From Pectobacterium brasiliense (GTDB lineage Bacteria; Pseudomonadota; Gammaproteobacteria; Enterobacterales; Enterobacteriaceae): a stretch of DNA of 64,000 nt. Position numbers and translations under genes: made by a program. Under the pieces are notes generated by a model. That model saw nothing but the letters and a program-made list of their open reading frames with translations, did not search any database and had not been told where the DNA came from. Numbering within the stretch: the stretch's first letter is position 1; each line of letters opens with the position of its first letter. Location: the NCBI RefSeq assembly GCF_016950255.1, contig NZ_JACGFN010000001.1, positions 2,852,001 through 2,916,000 on the forward strand, in the 5' to 3' direction. Positions 28,318 through 37,955 of the stretch are shown piece by piece.

Positions 28318-28869
28318 TTAAAAATGCTGCATCCTGGAAGAAAATTGGCCGCAGTTTTTCAGCATCAAATCTTTGACCGGTCGGCGGTCGTAGTAGCCCT
28401 TCTCGGTTTTGAATACTTCGTAGACTTCGATGCGTCGTGGCGAATAAGCATCAACAAATTTACCAGTAACATAATAGTAATTCCCGACCACAGGTTTAAA
28501 CGTGACGGTACTAAATCCACCATTGGCAGCAATCATTCTGACCGCAATATTGTGTTGCGCGCTGACCCAAAATTCACGAATCATCGTTGGCGTTTCTGGG
28601 ATTTCAGGGAAGCCGAGTTCTTTATTATTGAGCTTAGTTTGGAACCCAAATGCATTATTGGTATAGCCATTTTCTGGTGCATCAATATTAATACATCTGT
28701 CGGTCGTCGGATAAACGCGAACATAATCGAGGTTGCGGTTATCGAACGTCATACCCACGCGTTCAGCACCCTGATAATCCTCCAGTTTATGACTATAAGT
28801 CGCAACCGAACATCCACTGACGAATACCACACTTATTCCTATCAGAAGCATTTTCCCAAACATAACCAT
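28318..28869 (-). CDS. Putative lipoprotein of unknown function
   Basis: 183 aa, or 181 from the second ATG at 28863, which is better spaced from AAGGG. The signal peptide ends in the lipobox VSGC with Cys20; the +2 Ser predicts the outer membrane. Two more cysteines (DRCIN and KNCGQ) may pair. It is convergent with the previous lipoprotein gene, 42 bases apart. No family recognised. Confidence 0.7.
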   Translation of the reverse strand: MVMFGKMLLIGISVVFVSGCSVATYSHKLEDYQGAERVGMTFDNRNLDYVRVYPTTDRCINIDAPENGYTNNAFGFQTKLNNKELGFPEIPETPTMIREFWVSAQHNIAVRMIAANGGFSTVTFKPVVGNYYYVTGKFVDAYSPRRIEVYEVFKTEKGYYDRRPVKDLMLKNCGQFSSRMQHF

Positions 28870-28994
28870 CCCTTACCTTTATAAAATCAGAACATCCTGA
28901 TTATTTTACGCCGCTTTTTATTCGAAAATTTACGTTGTATTACTTCACCTTAAAGCATTACCTCACCTTAAACACTAATGATAAACGAGGCAAC

Positions 28995-29381
28995 GTGGCA
29001 ATTTCTCTCTATTACACCGCACGACGTAAAAAATCCCTGAGCCCAAAAGAGATATCTGCCGTGAAGGAGATTGTCCAACGCCATTCCGTTAATGAACACA
29101 TTGAGAAATATCTGACGACCGGCGACGGCATAAACTGGGAATCATTTAATTTCACCCTCAACGCGAAAATCGGTAACGTTTTCAGAAAAGGCATCGTGTT
29201 CTCAGGTTCGACCAAACTCCCCGATAGCAATGAAGAAGCCACCTGGATTGGCGTACAACACTGGTGCCAGTGTTTATCCGAAATCCGCGCTGCCCTGACA
29301 CACTGTGAATGGCACGTCGCGGTCGACGATCACAGCATACCGTGGGACGCCGAGGCAAAGGCTTACGACCCAACGCGCTGA
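28995..29381 (+). CDS. Small cytoplasmic protein, unknown
   Basis: 128 aa if started at the GTG at 28995 (product MAISLYYTARRKKSLS), which has CGAGG just upstream; the frame is open 20 codons further 5'. The protein is soluble, without signal peptide, and has a central GSTKLPDSNEEATWIGVQHWC segment. Size, composition and position before another small acidic gene recall orphan immunity genes for contact-dependent toxins, but I recognise no named domain. Confidence 0.6.
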   Translation: MAISLYYTARRKKSLSPKEISAVKEIVQRHSVNEHIEKYLTTGDGINWESFNFTLNAKIGNVFRKGIVFSGSTKLPDSNEEATWIGVQHWCQCLSEIRAALTHCEWHVAVDDHSIPWDAEAKAYDPTR

Positions 29382-29391
29382 GCCAGCGAAC

Positions 29392-29775
29392 ATGCTGAAG
29401 AGAGAAGCGCATATGGACGATAACGACATCCACGATGCTGTCGAAAGGAGCGCATACGGGCTGTCGATGGGCGCGATATGGCAACATATTGCGGTTGAGT
29501 GTCGGGTCAATCCCAGAACCTACGCACAGCGTCAGGCGCTGTTTTTTACGTTGCTGGAGCGGCTCATCGCGGAAGGCAGAATCAGGCTTGCCAGTCAGGG
29601 AGACTATCTGCAAGGCGATCCGAAGCATCAGGTCGACCCACTCCGCCATGCCTTTCCACCTGAAATGTCCGATGATGAATTGGATGATGTCGACGAATTT
29701 GGCCTGTGGTTCTTCGCCAAAGCGCCCGCAGGCGTCGTGTGGATCACGCCGGAGGGGCAAGAGATTTGGACGTAA
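29392..29775 (+). CDS. Small acidic protein, possibly DUF596 family
   Basis: 127 aa from the ATG at 29392; an in-frame ATG at 29413 is an alternative. The protein is acidic in its C-terminal half (PPEMSDDELDDVDEFGLWFF) and ends in VVWITPEGQEIW. The AIWQHI and WITPEG segments resemble DUF596 proteins as I recall them, which occur among small orphan genes near secreted toxins. It starts ten bases after the preceding gene, so the two are probably co-expressed. Confidence 0.6.
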   Translation: MLKREAHMDDNDIHDAVERSAYGLSMGAIWQHIAVECRVNPRTYAQRQALFFTLLERLIAEGRIRLASQGDYLQGDPKHQVDPLRHAFPPEMSDDELDDVDEFGLWFFAKAPAGVVWITPEGQEIWT

Positions 29776-29841
29776 GAGGAATCAGCCAAACCAGCGCCAA
29801 TTCCTCTCACTCATGACCGGATATCATGACTCGCAGCGAAC

Positions 29842-31011
29842 TTACTCCGTGGTCTTACGTTCAGCCTCCTGACCCTCTAGCTCCTCACTCTCGTCCGGCT
29901 TCGCCACACTCGGATGCTGGCGACCTTCCTCGATAAAATCTTCGTCGATGCCTTCAATATTCTCCTGATTATCGCGACCAGAGAGAATGTTCCAACAGGC
30001 GATGAACAGCGCAGCAATCAGCGGACCAATCACAAAACCATTAATACCGTAGATTTCCATACCGCCCAGCGTGGCGATCAGAATCAGGTAATCCGGCATT
30101 TTGGTGTCTTTCCCCACCAGCAGCGGACGCAGGATGTTATCCACCAGCCCAATCACCAGCACGAAGAACGCGACAATGAAGATGGCCTGCCAAAGCATGT
30201 CCGTCGCGAACAGGAAGATGGCCGCAGGCACCCAGATAATTGCCGAACCCACCGCGGGGATCAGCGACAGGAACGCCATCAGCGAGCCCCACAGCAGGCT
30301 GCCTTCTATCCCTGCGATGGAGAACGCAATACCACCCAATGTCCCCTGCACAATCGCCACCACCACGGTGCCTTTCACCGTCGCCCGCGATACGGCGGCA
30401 AACTTCACCAGCAGGTGATGTTTAACATGAGTGGAAAGCGGCAGCGATTCCAGAATCAGGTTGACCAGATAAGCACCATCCTTCAGGAGGAAGAAAAGCA
30501 GGTAGAGCATCACCCCGAAACCGATGAAGAAGGTGAATGTCCCTTTGCCGATCAGCAGCACGCTTCCCGCCAGATATTGCCCACCTTTCAGCACAACCTG
30601 AGAAAGCTCTTGCTGTATTTTGGCGGCGTTATCCAGATTGTGTTCCGCGAGGAAATGTCGCGCCCACCTCGGCAGATGCTGAATCAGCTCCGCCAGCACC
30701 ACCGGGAATTGCGTATTGCTGTCCTGCAATCGGGTGTAAACCCCGTTAATTTCAACCACCAGCGAGGAAACAATGATCCCCAACGGAATGAAGACGAGCA
30801 GGAAGATGATCAGGACTGTGAGCAATGAAGCAACACCGTTGCGATCGTTTAATTTTTGCCGAATTTTGCTTTTCAGCGGATGGAAGATAATGGCCAGCAC
30901 CGCCGCCCATAATATGGCGGAATAATACGGTGCCAGGATGTCAAAAAACGCCAGCGTGACGATAAATAAGATAAGGATGAAGAATCCCTTCGTAAGCCCT
31001 TTAATATTCAC
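29842..31011 (-). CDS. AI-2E family membrane transporter
   Basis: 389 aa from a GTG at 31011, chosen for the AAGGGGA six bases upstream; the frame is open 20 codons more. About eight membrane segments in the usual AI-2E (UPF0118) layout: a pair at the N-terminus, a long soluble loop (residues about 95-150), then the C-terminal bundle with GSLMAFLSLIPAVGSAIIW and DNILRPLLVG. Members include exporters of autoinducer-2 and Na+/H+ or Na+/Li+ antiporters, so the substrate is uncertain. A 50-residue acidic tail extends past the last membrane segment. Confidence 0.85.
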   Translation of the reverse strand: MNIKGLTKGFFILILFIVTLAFFDILAPYYSAILWAAVLAIIFHPLKSKIRQKLNDRNGVASLLTVLIIFLLVFIPLGIIVSSLVVEINGVYTRLQDSNTQFPVVLAELIQHLPRWARHFLAEHNLDNAAKIQQELSQVVLKGGQYLAGSVLLIGKGTFTFFIGFGVMLYLLFFLLKDGAYLVNLILESLPLSTHVKHHLLVKFAAVSRATVKGTVVVAIVQGTLGGIAFSIAGIEGSLLWGSLMAFLSLIPAVGSAIIWVPAAIFLFATDMLWQAIFIVAFFVLVIGLVDNILRPLLVGKDTKMPDYLILIATLGGMEIYGINGFVIGPLIAALFIACWNILSGRDNQENIEGIDEDFIEEGRQHPSVAKPDESEELEGQEAERKTTE

Positions 31012-31104
31012 AACGATTTCCCCTTCGTTCAATCTGCTCTCGAAATATAGAACGAAGTGGGGCGTTTGCAATACCGGAAAAAGCGCATAGTGCTGAGGAA
31101 ATGG

Positions 31105-31605
31105 CTAGGCGAGCGCCTCATGAGTGGCAATAAAGTCGTTTTTTAACTGGCTATACACGGCGGCATCGTTGTCACACGCCAGTGCAGCGGCACGTTTTAT
31201 TGCCGCGTACTCGGCACATACGGCTGGGTTTGCCCGCAGATAATCACGGAAAGCCAGGTGCCGCTGGATAGTCTCGTCACCCACCACAAAAGCGTGAAGA
31301 TGGTGCGTGCGCGCATCGCGGCCTTTGGTGTAGTAACGACGTCCTGCTATCCCGTTTTCGCCACGAGGACAGTAGCCCAGATCGACCATGACATGATCGA
31401 ACCTGTCCAAAGCGGATAACGAAACTACTTCCAGCAGCATATCAATCACCGGCTTAGCGGGGAGCCCCGGCACGGCCGTGCTGCCGATGTGATGTATATT
31501 CGCCGCCACTTCACCGAGCGCCTGCATGAGTTCCCTCGCCGCCGTTGCATAATTCGTTGCCCACTGTGGATCGTAATCCACCACGGTAATTGTCCGTCCA
31601 CCCAT
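31105..31605 (-). CDS. GrpB/UPF0157 family protein
   Basis: 166 aa with the family hallmarks: VDYDPQWATNY near the N-terminus, HIGSTAVPGLPAKPVIDMLLEV and HHLHAFVVGDETIQRHLAFRDYLR. The fold is that of nucleotidyltransferases; the cellular role is not established. It stands alone between the permease and lldD, all read leftward, with gaps of 93 and 120 bases. Confidence 0.85.
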   Translation of the reverse strand: MGGRTITVVDYDPQWATNYATAARELMQALGEVAANIHHIGSTAVPGLPAKPVIDMLLEVVSLSALDRFDHVMVDLGYCPRGENGIAGRRYYTKGRDARTHHLHAFVVGDETIQRHLAFRDYLRANPAVCAEYAAIKRAAALACDNDAAVYSQLKNDFIATHEALA

Positions 31606-31725
31606 TCACTGATCCCCCAACACGGTCTTATCGCGTAAAGGGTATCAACGTTCAGGGGACGATTCAAAAGCCATCAGAAAGCGCGGCAAGGAGACGGTAA
31701 ATGCCTCTCGCCGCATCATCCGTGC

Positions 31726-32886
31726 TTACAGGCCATCCAACCGCCGCTGGGTCGCCTGCACCAGTGAGTCCGTGGTGATGTCGGCAATGGATTTGGCACC
31801 CGTGAGCGTCATCGCCACACGCATCTCTTTTTCGATCAGGTTCAGCAGGTTAACCACGCCCGCTTCGCCCGCCGCCGCTAGCGCGTAGACAAACGCGCGC
31901 CCGAGCATCACGCCGTCCGCGCCCAGCGCAATCATGCGCACCACGTCCAGCCCGGTACGAATGCCGGAATCTGCCAGAATAGTGATATCGCCTTTCACCG
32001 CATCGGCGATAGCAGGCAGCGCATGTGCCGTTGATAGCACGCCGTCCAGTTGTCGCCCGCCGTGATTGGAGACCACAATGCCGTCCGCGCCGAACCGGAC
32101 CGCCTCTTTGGCATCTTCCGGGTCGAGGATGCCTTTGATGATCATCGGCCCTTTCCACATCTCGCGGATCCACGCCAAGTCCTGCCACGAAATAGAAGGA
32201 TCGAAATTCGCCGCCAGCCAGCCAATGTAGTCTTCCAGCGTCGTGGGTTTGCCACGATAGGCGGAGACATTCCCCAAATCGTGTGGCTTACCGTTCAGGC
32301 CAACATCCCACGCCCATTGTGGATGAGTAACGGCCTGTAAAAGACGACGCGCCGCCGCATTCGGTCCGCTCATACCAGAGTGTGCATCGCGATATCGCGC
32401 ACCCGGCGTCGGCATATCCACGGTAAACACCAACGTCTTCACCCCTGCCGCCTGGGCACGCTCCAGCGCATTACGCATAAAACCACGATCTTTCAACACA
32501 TAGAGCTGGAACCACATCGGACGATTGATGGCAGGTGCCACTTCCTCAATCGGGCAGACTGAAACCGTGGATAAGGTAAACGGTATCCCTTTGTGTGCCG
32601 CCGCACGGGCAGCCTGGACTTCGCCACGTCGGGCGTACATCCCAGTCAGGCCAACGGGAGCCAGCACCACCGGCATTGCCAGTTTTTCGCCGAACAACTG
32701 CGTTTCCAGACTCAGGTCGGACATATTTTTCAGGATGCGCTGACGCAGTGCGATATCCGCCAGATCGGCGGTATTACGCCTGAGCGTGTGCTCGCCATAG
32801 GCACCGCCGTCAATATAGTGAAAAAGGAACGGCGGAAGCTTACGCTGCGCCGCCGCCCGGTAGTCCGTTGAAGCAGAGATGATCAT
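31726..32886 (-). CDS. lldD: L-lactate dehydrogenase (FMN, quinone-linked)
   Basis: 386 aa, near-identical in layout to E. coli LldD. It oxidises L-lactate to pyruvate at the inner membrane, passing electrons to the quinone pool. The FMN/substrate site includes [13 protein letters not shown] with the catalytic His and [13 protein letters not shown]. No lldP permease or lldR regulator is adjacent. Instead aldA lies 120 bases upstream on the same strand, so lactaldehyde to lactate to pyruvate could be handled by one unit. Confidence 0.96.
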   Translation of the reverse strand: MIISASTDYRAAAQRKLPPFLFHYIDGGAYGEHTLRRNTADLADIALRQRILKNMSDLSLETQLFGEKLAMPVVLAPVGLTGMYARRGEVQAARAAAHKGIPFTLSTVSVCPIEEVAPAINRPMWFQLYVLKDRGFMRNALERAQAAGVKTLVFTVDMPTPGARYRDAHSGMSGPNAAARRLLQAVTHPQWAWDVGLNGKPHDLGNVSAYRGKPTTLEDYIGWLAANFDPSISWQDLAWIREMWKGPMIIKGILDPEDAKEAVRFGADGIVVSNHGGRQLDGVLSTAHALPAIADAVKGDITILADSGIRTGLDVVRMIALGADGVMLGRAFVYALAAAGEAGVVNLLNLIEKEMRVAMTLTGAKSIADITTDSLVQATQRRLDGL

Positions 32887-32958
32887 CGTCCTTTCCCATC
32901 CTTCTTCTTGTTTGTGCCATTCTTGCGGTCAATAGAATGACCGCGCATGAAATGACCT

Positions 32959-33020
32959 TTCTAGTGAAGCCACTTTTAGTGAAATTGTCTGTTAGTGAAA
33001 CTGATTTTAGTGAAATTGAA
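32959..33020. repeat. Four short imperfect tandem repeats at the aldA 3' end
   Basis: The heptamer TAGTGAA occurs at 32962, 32977, 32993 and 33008, at 15-16-base spacing, with partly conserved flanks (CTTTTAGTGAAATTG). On the coding strand of aldA the unit reads TTCACTAAAA, and the first one contains the aldA stop codon. It looks like a small slipped-strand expansion in the aldA-lldD gap. Confidence 0.65.
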
Positions 33021-34446
33021 GGTACGCGACGTGCGTTTGCAGGTATTCCTGCAAGCCGTGCTTGCCGTCCGCGCCACCCACACCGGATTTACGCCAGCCC
33101 GCATGGAAGCCCTGCATCGCCTCGAAGTTTTCACGGTTGATGTAGGTTTCGCCGAATTTCAGCCCTTTCAACGCCTTCATCGCGGTGTTGATATTTTGAG
33201 TATAGATCGACGACGTCAGACCATATTCGCTGTCGTTCGCCATCCTAATCGCCTCTTCCAACGTGTCGAAGGTCGCGACAGGCAGCACTGGGCCAAACAC
33301 CTCTTCGTGCATGATCGGCATGTCCTGTTTGACATCCACCAACAGCGTAGGCGGATAGAAATAGCCCGTACCGCTTTCACGCTGGCCGCCGAGCAGCACT
33401 TTCGCGCCCTGCGATACCGCTTTCGCCACTTTGTCTTCCACACGCTGTAACGCCGCTGCACTGATCAGCGGCCCCATATCCAACGCTTTTTTCTCCGCCG
33501 TATTGCCGAAAGTCACCTGCTCCATCGCGGCTTTAATACGCGCGATAAACTCATCGTAAATGCCTTTCTGCACGTAAACGCGCTCGGCGCAGTTACACAC
33601 CTGCCCGCTGTTGATGACGCGGGAACTGACAATCGCTTTCACCGCCAGATCGAGATCTGCATCGTCCATTACGATAGCTGGGGCTTTGCCGCCCAGTTCC
33701 AGCGATACCTTCGTCACGTTCTGCGCCGCCGCCGTCATGGTCGCAATGCCCGCCGCCACGCTGCCGGTAAGGCTGACCATGCCAACTTTCGGGTTAGCAG
33801 CCAGCTCTTGCCCGACCGTCGGGCCGTAGCCGGTAACAAAATTGATGACGCCTTTCGGCAAACCGATTTTGTGAATGATTTCAGCGAAAATAACCGCATT
33901 ATTCGGTGTGATCTCGCTCGGTTTGATGACAATGGTATTGCCGGTAATCAACGCCGGCGCCGCTTTGCGTGCAATCAGGAAGAAGGGGAAGTTCCACGGC
34001 AGAATACCGGTCGTGACGCCAATCGCTTTACGAAAAACGAAGATGTTTTCATTCGGACGGTCGCTCTGAATGATCTCACCTTCGTAACGGCGCGCCCACT
34101 CTGCCATGTAGTCGAGATAGTCAGCGGTGAACAGCACTTCCGTCTGCGCCAGACCGTGCGTTTTACCGCCTTCCGCAATGATGGTGTCGGTCAGTTCGGC
34201 TTCGCGCTCGCGGATACCGTCGGCAATCTTGTGCAGCCAAACGCCGCGTTCAACCGCAGGCAGCGCTTCCCAGCCCGGCTGTGCGGCTTCTGCCGCATCA
34301 ATCGCTCTCTTCGCATCGTCAGCGGAGCCTTCCGGAATCTGTGAAATAACCTGCTCTGTGGCCGGGTTCACCACATCAATCCACTTCCCGCTTCTGTTTT
34401 CAACAAACTCACCGTTGATGTACATACGTTTCTGGGTGATGCTCAT
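33007..34446 (-). CDS. aldA: Lactaldehyde/aldehyde dehydrogenase A
   Basis: 479 aa from the ATG at 34446, the E. coli AldA length; a TTG five codons earlier is less likely. NAD-dependent oxidation of L-lactaldehyde to L-lactate, and of glycolaldehyde. The catalytic Cys is in NSGQVCNCAERV, the general-base Glu in SLELGGKAPAIV, and FTADYLDYMAEWARRYEGEI is typical of this subgroup. lldD, for the next oxidation step, follows downstream. Confidence 0.95.
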   Translation of the reverse strand: MSITQKRMYINGEFVENRSGKWIDVVNPATEQVISQIPEGSADDAKRAIDAAEAAQPGWEALPAVERGVWLHKIADGIREREAELTDTIIAEGGKTHGLAQTEVLFTADYLDYMAEWARRYEGEIIQSDRPNENIFVFRKAIGVTTGILPWNFPFFLIARKAAPALITGNTIVIKPSEITPNNAVIFAEIIHKIGLPKGVINFVTGYGPTVGQELAANPKVGMVSLTGSVAAGIATMTAAAQNVTKVSLELGGKAPAIVMDDADLDLAVKAIVSSRVINSGQVCNCAERVYVQKGIYDEFIARIKAAMEQVTFGNTAEKKALDMGPLISAAALQRVEDKVAKAVSQGAKVLLGGQRESGTGYFYPPTLLVDVKQDMPIMHEEVFGPVLPVATFDTLEEAIRMANDSEYGLTSSIYTQNINTAMKALKGLKFGETYINRENFEAMQGFHAGWRKSGVGGADGKHGLQEYLQTHVAYLQFH

Positions 34447-34729
34447 GTCAGGCGTCTCCAAAGTAGGATAAGGGAATACAACGCATAAACGAGTTGTTAA
34501 CGAAACACGTTTTTTTTGTGAAGTTTTGCCATGCTGCGCGTTCTGCGCGGCATTTACCTTTTCATGACTGCCATCTCAGTCTGGCACATGGCAAAAAAGT
34601 CATGCTGAGCACGCCTGACGTAACACTTTTGCAAAGTATCGGAAACGGTGGGGGAATAACGAGAGTGTGATGCAAGTGAGGTGGTGACAGACGCCAGCCG
34701 ACAGCGTCTGTCTTTTGAGCAGGGGAATT

Positions 34730-35659
34730 TTACGGTTCGTCGGTTTTCGCGATTTCTTCTTTTACCTTCCACTTGCCGCCCACCAGCTCACGGGTGGTGG
34801 CGACCATCGCCTGCTTCTCTTCGGAGTAGGCTTCCGTGGTTTCGACAATCAGGACAGGCTTATTATTCGCTATCTGATAGGTAGACCATTGGTGCCAGCA
34901 GCAGCCGCTTTTGGTAAACGTCGTGATGGTCTTACTCTTCTCATCAATCTCGAACAGGCCGAGGTTGGAACTGGCTAACTCGGTCAGCGGCGCGTTCTGG
35001 GTAAACTGCTGCTTTTCCACATCAAACAGGTACACATCGTAAGACGGCCCGCCGTAAGCGCCGTTGTTACCATTACGCAGCATGATATCCGCGTGGTGAT
35101 CGAAGTTAGCGTCATCAATCACCAGCCCGCTGTTGTTCTCACCGTAGACTTCAACCAGATTCGCTGTCACTTCGCCCTTATTGTTCAGCTCGATGAACAT
35201 ATTTTCCATCGTGATACGCTGGAACAGGTCACCACGCCCTTTCTTAAAAATATCCAGCGTGCCGGGGCCTTCGCAGGTTGAGTAAGAAGGGTCGAGCGTG
35301 CACGTCGCCACGCTGAGAACGAAGTCCCACTGGTCTGATGCCTGGGTAATCAGGGAGATATTTTCACTGCCGGACAGCGCCTGAATACGGGAAACCATCT
35401 CATTTCCCAGACAAACATCATCCTTACAGCGATCACGTTCGGCCAGCCACGCGCGCTGCGCCTGAAGCGCCTGCGCTTTGTCCTCTTTTTTCGCGTACCC
35501 CTGATAGGCCTTATTTAATACCGTATCAAGCTGCTGTAAACGGCTGCTGGCACAAATCATTTTCTCGGTGTCTGCGCTGGCCTTGCTGCAATCTATTGCC
35601 CAGACGGACGAGGTACAAAAGAGCAGCAGGGACGAAGCGGCCAGAGATAAATAACGCAT
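34730..35659 (-). CDS. Exported protein with N-terminal LprI/DUF1311-like domain
   Basis: 309 aa. A cleavable signal peptide (VWA near residue 21) is followed by a cysteine-containing LprI-like domain (residues about 23-95: IDCSKASADTEKMICAS ... QRAWLAERDRCKDDVC), a fold found in lysozyme-inhibitor LprI and related periplasmic proteins. The C-terminal 200 residues contain NFDHHADIMLRNGNNGAYGGPSYDVYLF, an XAC2610-like beta-repeat segment. It is expected in the periplasm, possibly in envelope defence. It lies 59 bases after the eight-gene lipid operon on the same strand but has its own AAGGAG, and membership in that operon is uncertain. Confidence 0.75.
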   Translation of the reverse strand: MRYLSLAASSLLLFCTSSVWAIDCSKASADTEKMICASSRLQQLDTVLNKAYQGYAKKEDKAQALQAQRAWLAERDRCKDDVCLGNEMVSRIQALSGSENISLITQASDQWDFVLSVATCTLDPSYSTCEGPGTLDIFKKGRGDLFQRITMENMFIELNNKGEVTANLVEVYGENNSGLVIDDANFDHHADIMLRNGNNGAYGGPSYDVYLFDVEKQQFTQNAPLTELASSNLGLFEIDEKSKTITTFTKSGCCWHQWSTYQIANNKPVLIVETTEAYSEEKQAMVATTRELVGGKWKVKEEIAKTDEP

Positions 35660-35718
35660 GAAGTATCGCTCCTTGAAAAACAGATGAAACCTAACTGATT
35701 GATAAAATGGATAACGGG

Positions 35719-36819
35719 CTAGTTCTTGCTGCCATTTCCCATCTTTTTAAGAAACCGCTGCTGCTCAGCCAAAATCGCTTTCAACGTAATGCATTGATAA
35801 TCAATGCCATAACGCGGGGCGACGTCCGCAATAATTTTGGATAGCGCAGGATAGTGCCGATGATTCCAGTTGGGGAAAATATGGTGGGTCAGGTGCATAT
35901 TGAGCTGCCCTAGCCAATAACCAAGCCAAGCGGGACGAGTAGACCAATCCACCGTGGTGGAAAAGACGTGCTGATAGCGACCATGCCGAAATAACCCATC
36001 TTCCGGTGCCTGATAGAACGTGCCTTTTGCCCAGTGCGACCCCAGAATCAGGACGACAAAAATCAGCGATGACAGCATTTGGCTCAGCAAATAAACCAGC
36101 AATAGCGCACCGACGCTCACAGGTGTTGGTGACAACAGCCAATAGGGGATCGCCAGCGCCAGCAGGGCATGCAGCGCTTTTGATAACAGGAAAATACCCC
36201 AGCCTTTACCGCCCTGAAGCGTCATATTGCGCGTCACCTGCGTTTTCCCCGCCCGATCGAGCCAGTCAAAAAACCAGATGATGCAGGGGAAGGTCAGCGA
36301 CGCCACCATCGGCCAGTAGTAACGCTGGGCGCGCATAAAAAAGCGAAACCGATGATAGGGCGATTGCCGTAAAACGCCGTTCTCTTCGATATCCAAATCG
36401 TAGTGCTGCACGTTGACGTGCGCATGATGAAAAATCACATGCCGCACCCGCCAGCAGTCGGAATCCATGCCGAGCGGAATGCTGACGACGATATTGAGCA
36501 GGCGATTCGCCCACGGCCGCCGGAAAAAAACGTTGTGCGAGGCGTCATGCACCACGTTCACTGCCAGAAACATGGCGGTAAAAATAAAGCCAAAGTAGCA
36601 ACTCGCAAAACCCCACAGCGTCGTCTGCCGGAGGCTGAAACCATAAAACGTCAGACACAGCGCCACCAGCAACAGCATCTTGCCGATAAACCCGGCATTG
36701 GCGAAACGGTGGTCACCCGTTTCTGCCAGATAGTCATTCGCGGCCTTCATCAACGCCCGATGCAACGCCAGATCGCGACTTTGTTCATAGCGGAGCGGCT
36801 TTAGCGGTGCGAGCGTCAT
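35719..36819 (-). CDS. Fatty-acid desaturase (last gene of the eight-gene lipid operon)
   Basis: 366 aa membrane di-iron desaturase. The three histidine boxes are HDASHN, HHAHVNVQHYDLD and HLTHHIFPNWNHRHY, with four hydrophobic segments around them. Family members introduce double bonds into acyl chains linked to CoA, ACP or lipid. It is related to the preceding gene product by sequence and layout, so the pair is probably an old tandem duplication. The start overlaps the stop of that gene in ATGA, indicating coupled translation. Confidence 0.88.
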   Translation of the reverse strand: MTLAPLKPLRYEQSRDLALHRALMKAANDYLAETGDHRFANAGFIGKMLLLVALCLTFYGFSLRQTTLWGFASCYFGFIFTAMFLAVNVVHDASHNVFFRRPWANRLLNIVVSIPLGMDSDCWRVRHVIFHHAHVNVQHYDLDIEENGVLRQSPYHRFRFFMRAQRYYWPMVASLTFPCIIWFFDWLDRAGKTQVTRNMTLQGGKGWGIFLLSKALHALLALAIPYWLLSPTPVSVGALLLVYLLSQMLSSLIFVVLILGSHWAKGTFYQAPEDGLFRHGRYQHVFSTTVDWSTRPAWLGYWLGQLNMHLTHHIFPNWNHRHYPALSKIIADVAPRYGIDYQCITLKAILAEQQRFLKKMGNGSKN

Positions 36820-37955
36820 TCTTCCTCCGCTCCCGCTTTCACGACACGTTGCGCAGTCCGCCGATCGTTACCCTCGCCCATCAATTTTAAAAACCGGCGC
36901 TGACTGGCCAGTAGCTCACGATAGGTAATACAGCGATAGTTCATGCCATGCTCGGCGGCCACGCGCCGTAAGATATCGGCTAACGCAGGATAATGACGAT
37001 GATGCCATCCCGGAAAAAGATGATGCGTCAGATGTAAGTGCAGCCCTCCCGTCCAGCGCTCAAGCCAGCGCGGCGTCGGCAACCAGTCACAGGCGGTTGC
37101 AAAGTTGTGCTGATACCAGCCCTGAGGCATCGTCTCCGTATCGGTAACGGCATAGAACTCAGCCTCCGCCCAGTGCGTGCCCAGCAGCAAAAATACCACC
37201 AGCAACGAGGCCAACATCTGCCCCAACAAATAGCTTAACAGCACGATGCCTGGGCTAATGCCGTGTGCCGCTCCTACCATAATGGGAATCACCAATAACA
37301 GCAGGACATGGCCGACTTTACTGCCGATAAAAATCATCCATCCGCGGTAGCCTAACTGTACTGAACGGGCATTGACGGGCGTTTTACCCAAGCGATCGGC
37401 CCAGTCAAAAATCCAGGCGATATAGGGGAGCGAGAACGCGGCCACCAGCGGCCAGTAAAGATGCTGATAACGCATGTAGGGACGGTGGCGCTGAAAAGGC
37501 GTTTGGCGGAACACCCCATTCTCTTCCGTATCCAGATCGTAATGTTCCACATTCGGATAGATGTGGTGGAAGTCCACATGACGCAAGCGCCAGTAGTCAG
37601 GATCGATGCCTAACGGCAACGTGACGATGCGCCCGACTATGCGGTTGAGCGTTCGATTACGGAAAAACGTATTATGAGAGGCGTCATGATTCACGATGAT
37701 ATTCAATAACATCGACAGCATGATGAAAGAAAAATAGCTCAGGAAGAACGCCCATGCCGTCTGCTGCATCAAGCTCAGAGCATAACAGGCGAGGCAGCCT
37801 AAAAAGAGTAATCCGGCCTTAATGAACTGCCCGCTATCGGCAAAACGATGATCGTGATTAGCGCGGAGATAGGCCGACGTTTCCCGCTGTAATGCCCGAT
37901 GGAAAGCCTGTTCGCCCTTGGCAGGATACGGTTTAGCGGGAAGCACACTAGACAT
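36816..37955 (-). CDS. Fatty-acid desaturase (seventh gene of the lipid operon)
   Basis: 379 aa from the ATG at 37955, preceded by GGAG at seven bases; the frame opens five codons earlier. Histidine boxes: HDASHN, HHIYPNVEHYDLD and HLTHHLFPGWHHRHY. Compared with the next gene, the boxes are conserved but the membrane segments have diverged, which suggests different position or substrate specificity. It overlaps the 3' end of the sterol-desaturase-family gene by eight bases. Confidence 0.88.
   Translation of the reverse strand: MSSVLPAKPYPAKGEQAFHRALQRETSAYLRANHDHRFADSGQFIKAGLLFLGCLACYALSLMQQTAWAFFLSYFSFIMLSMLLNIIVNHDASHNTFFRNRTLNRIVGRIVTLPLGIDPDYWRLRHVDFHHIYPNVEHYDLDTEENGVFRQTPFQRHRPYMRYQHLYWPLVAAFSLPYIAWIFDWADRLGKTPVNARSVQLGYRGWMIFIGSKVGHVLLLLVIPIMVGAAHGISPGIVLLSYLLGQMLASLLVVFLLLGTHWAEAEFYAVTDTETMPQGWYQHNFATACDWLPTPRWLERWTGGLHLHLTHHLFPGWHHRHYPALADILRRVAAEHGMNYRCITYRELLASQRRFLKLMGEGNDRRTAQRVVKAGAEEE

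Noticed and set aside
29914..30828. 304-codon plus-strand frame opposite the AI-2E transporter
   Set aside because: Composition (many Gln, His, Asn, Arg) is that of the complement of hydrophobic codons; the minus-strand protein has the clear family pattern.
32959..33020. Possible CRISPR-like array
   Set aside because: The unit is only 15-16 bases with no unique spacers and no cas genes nearby; it is a small tandem repeat.
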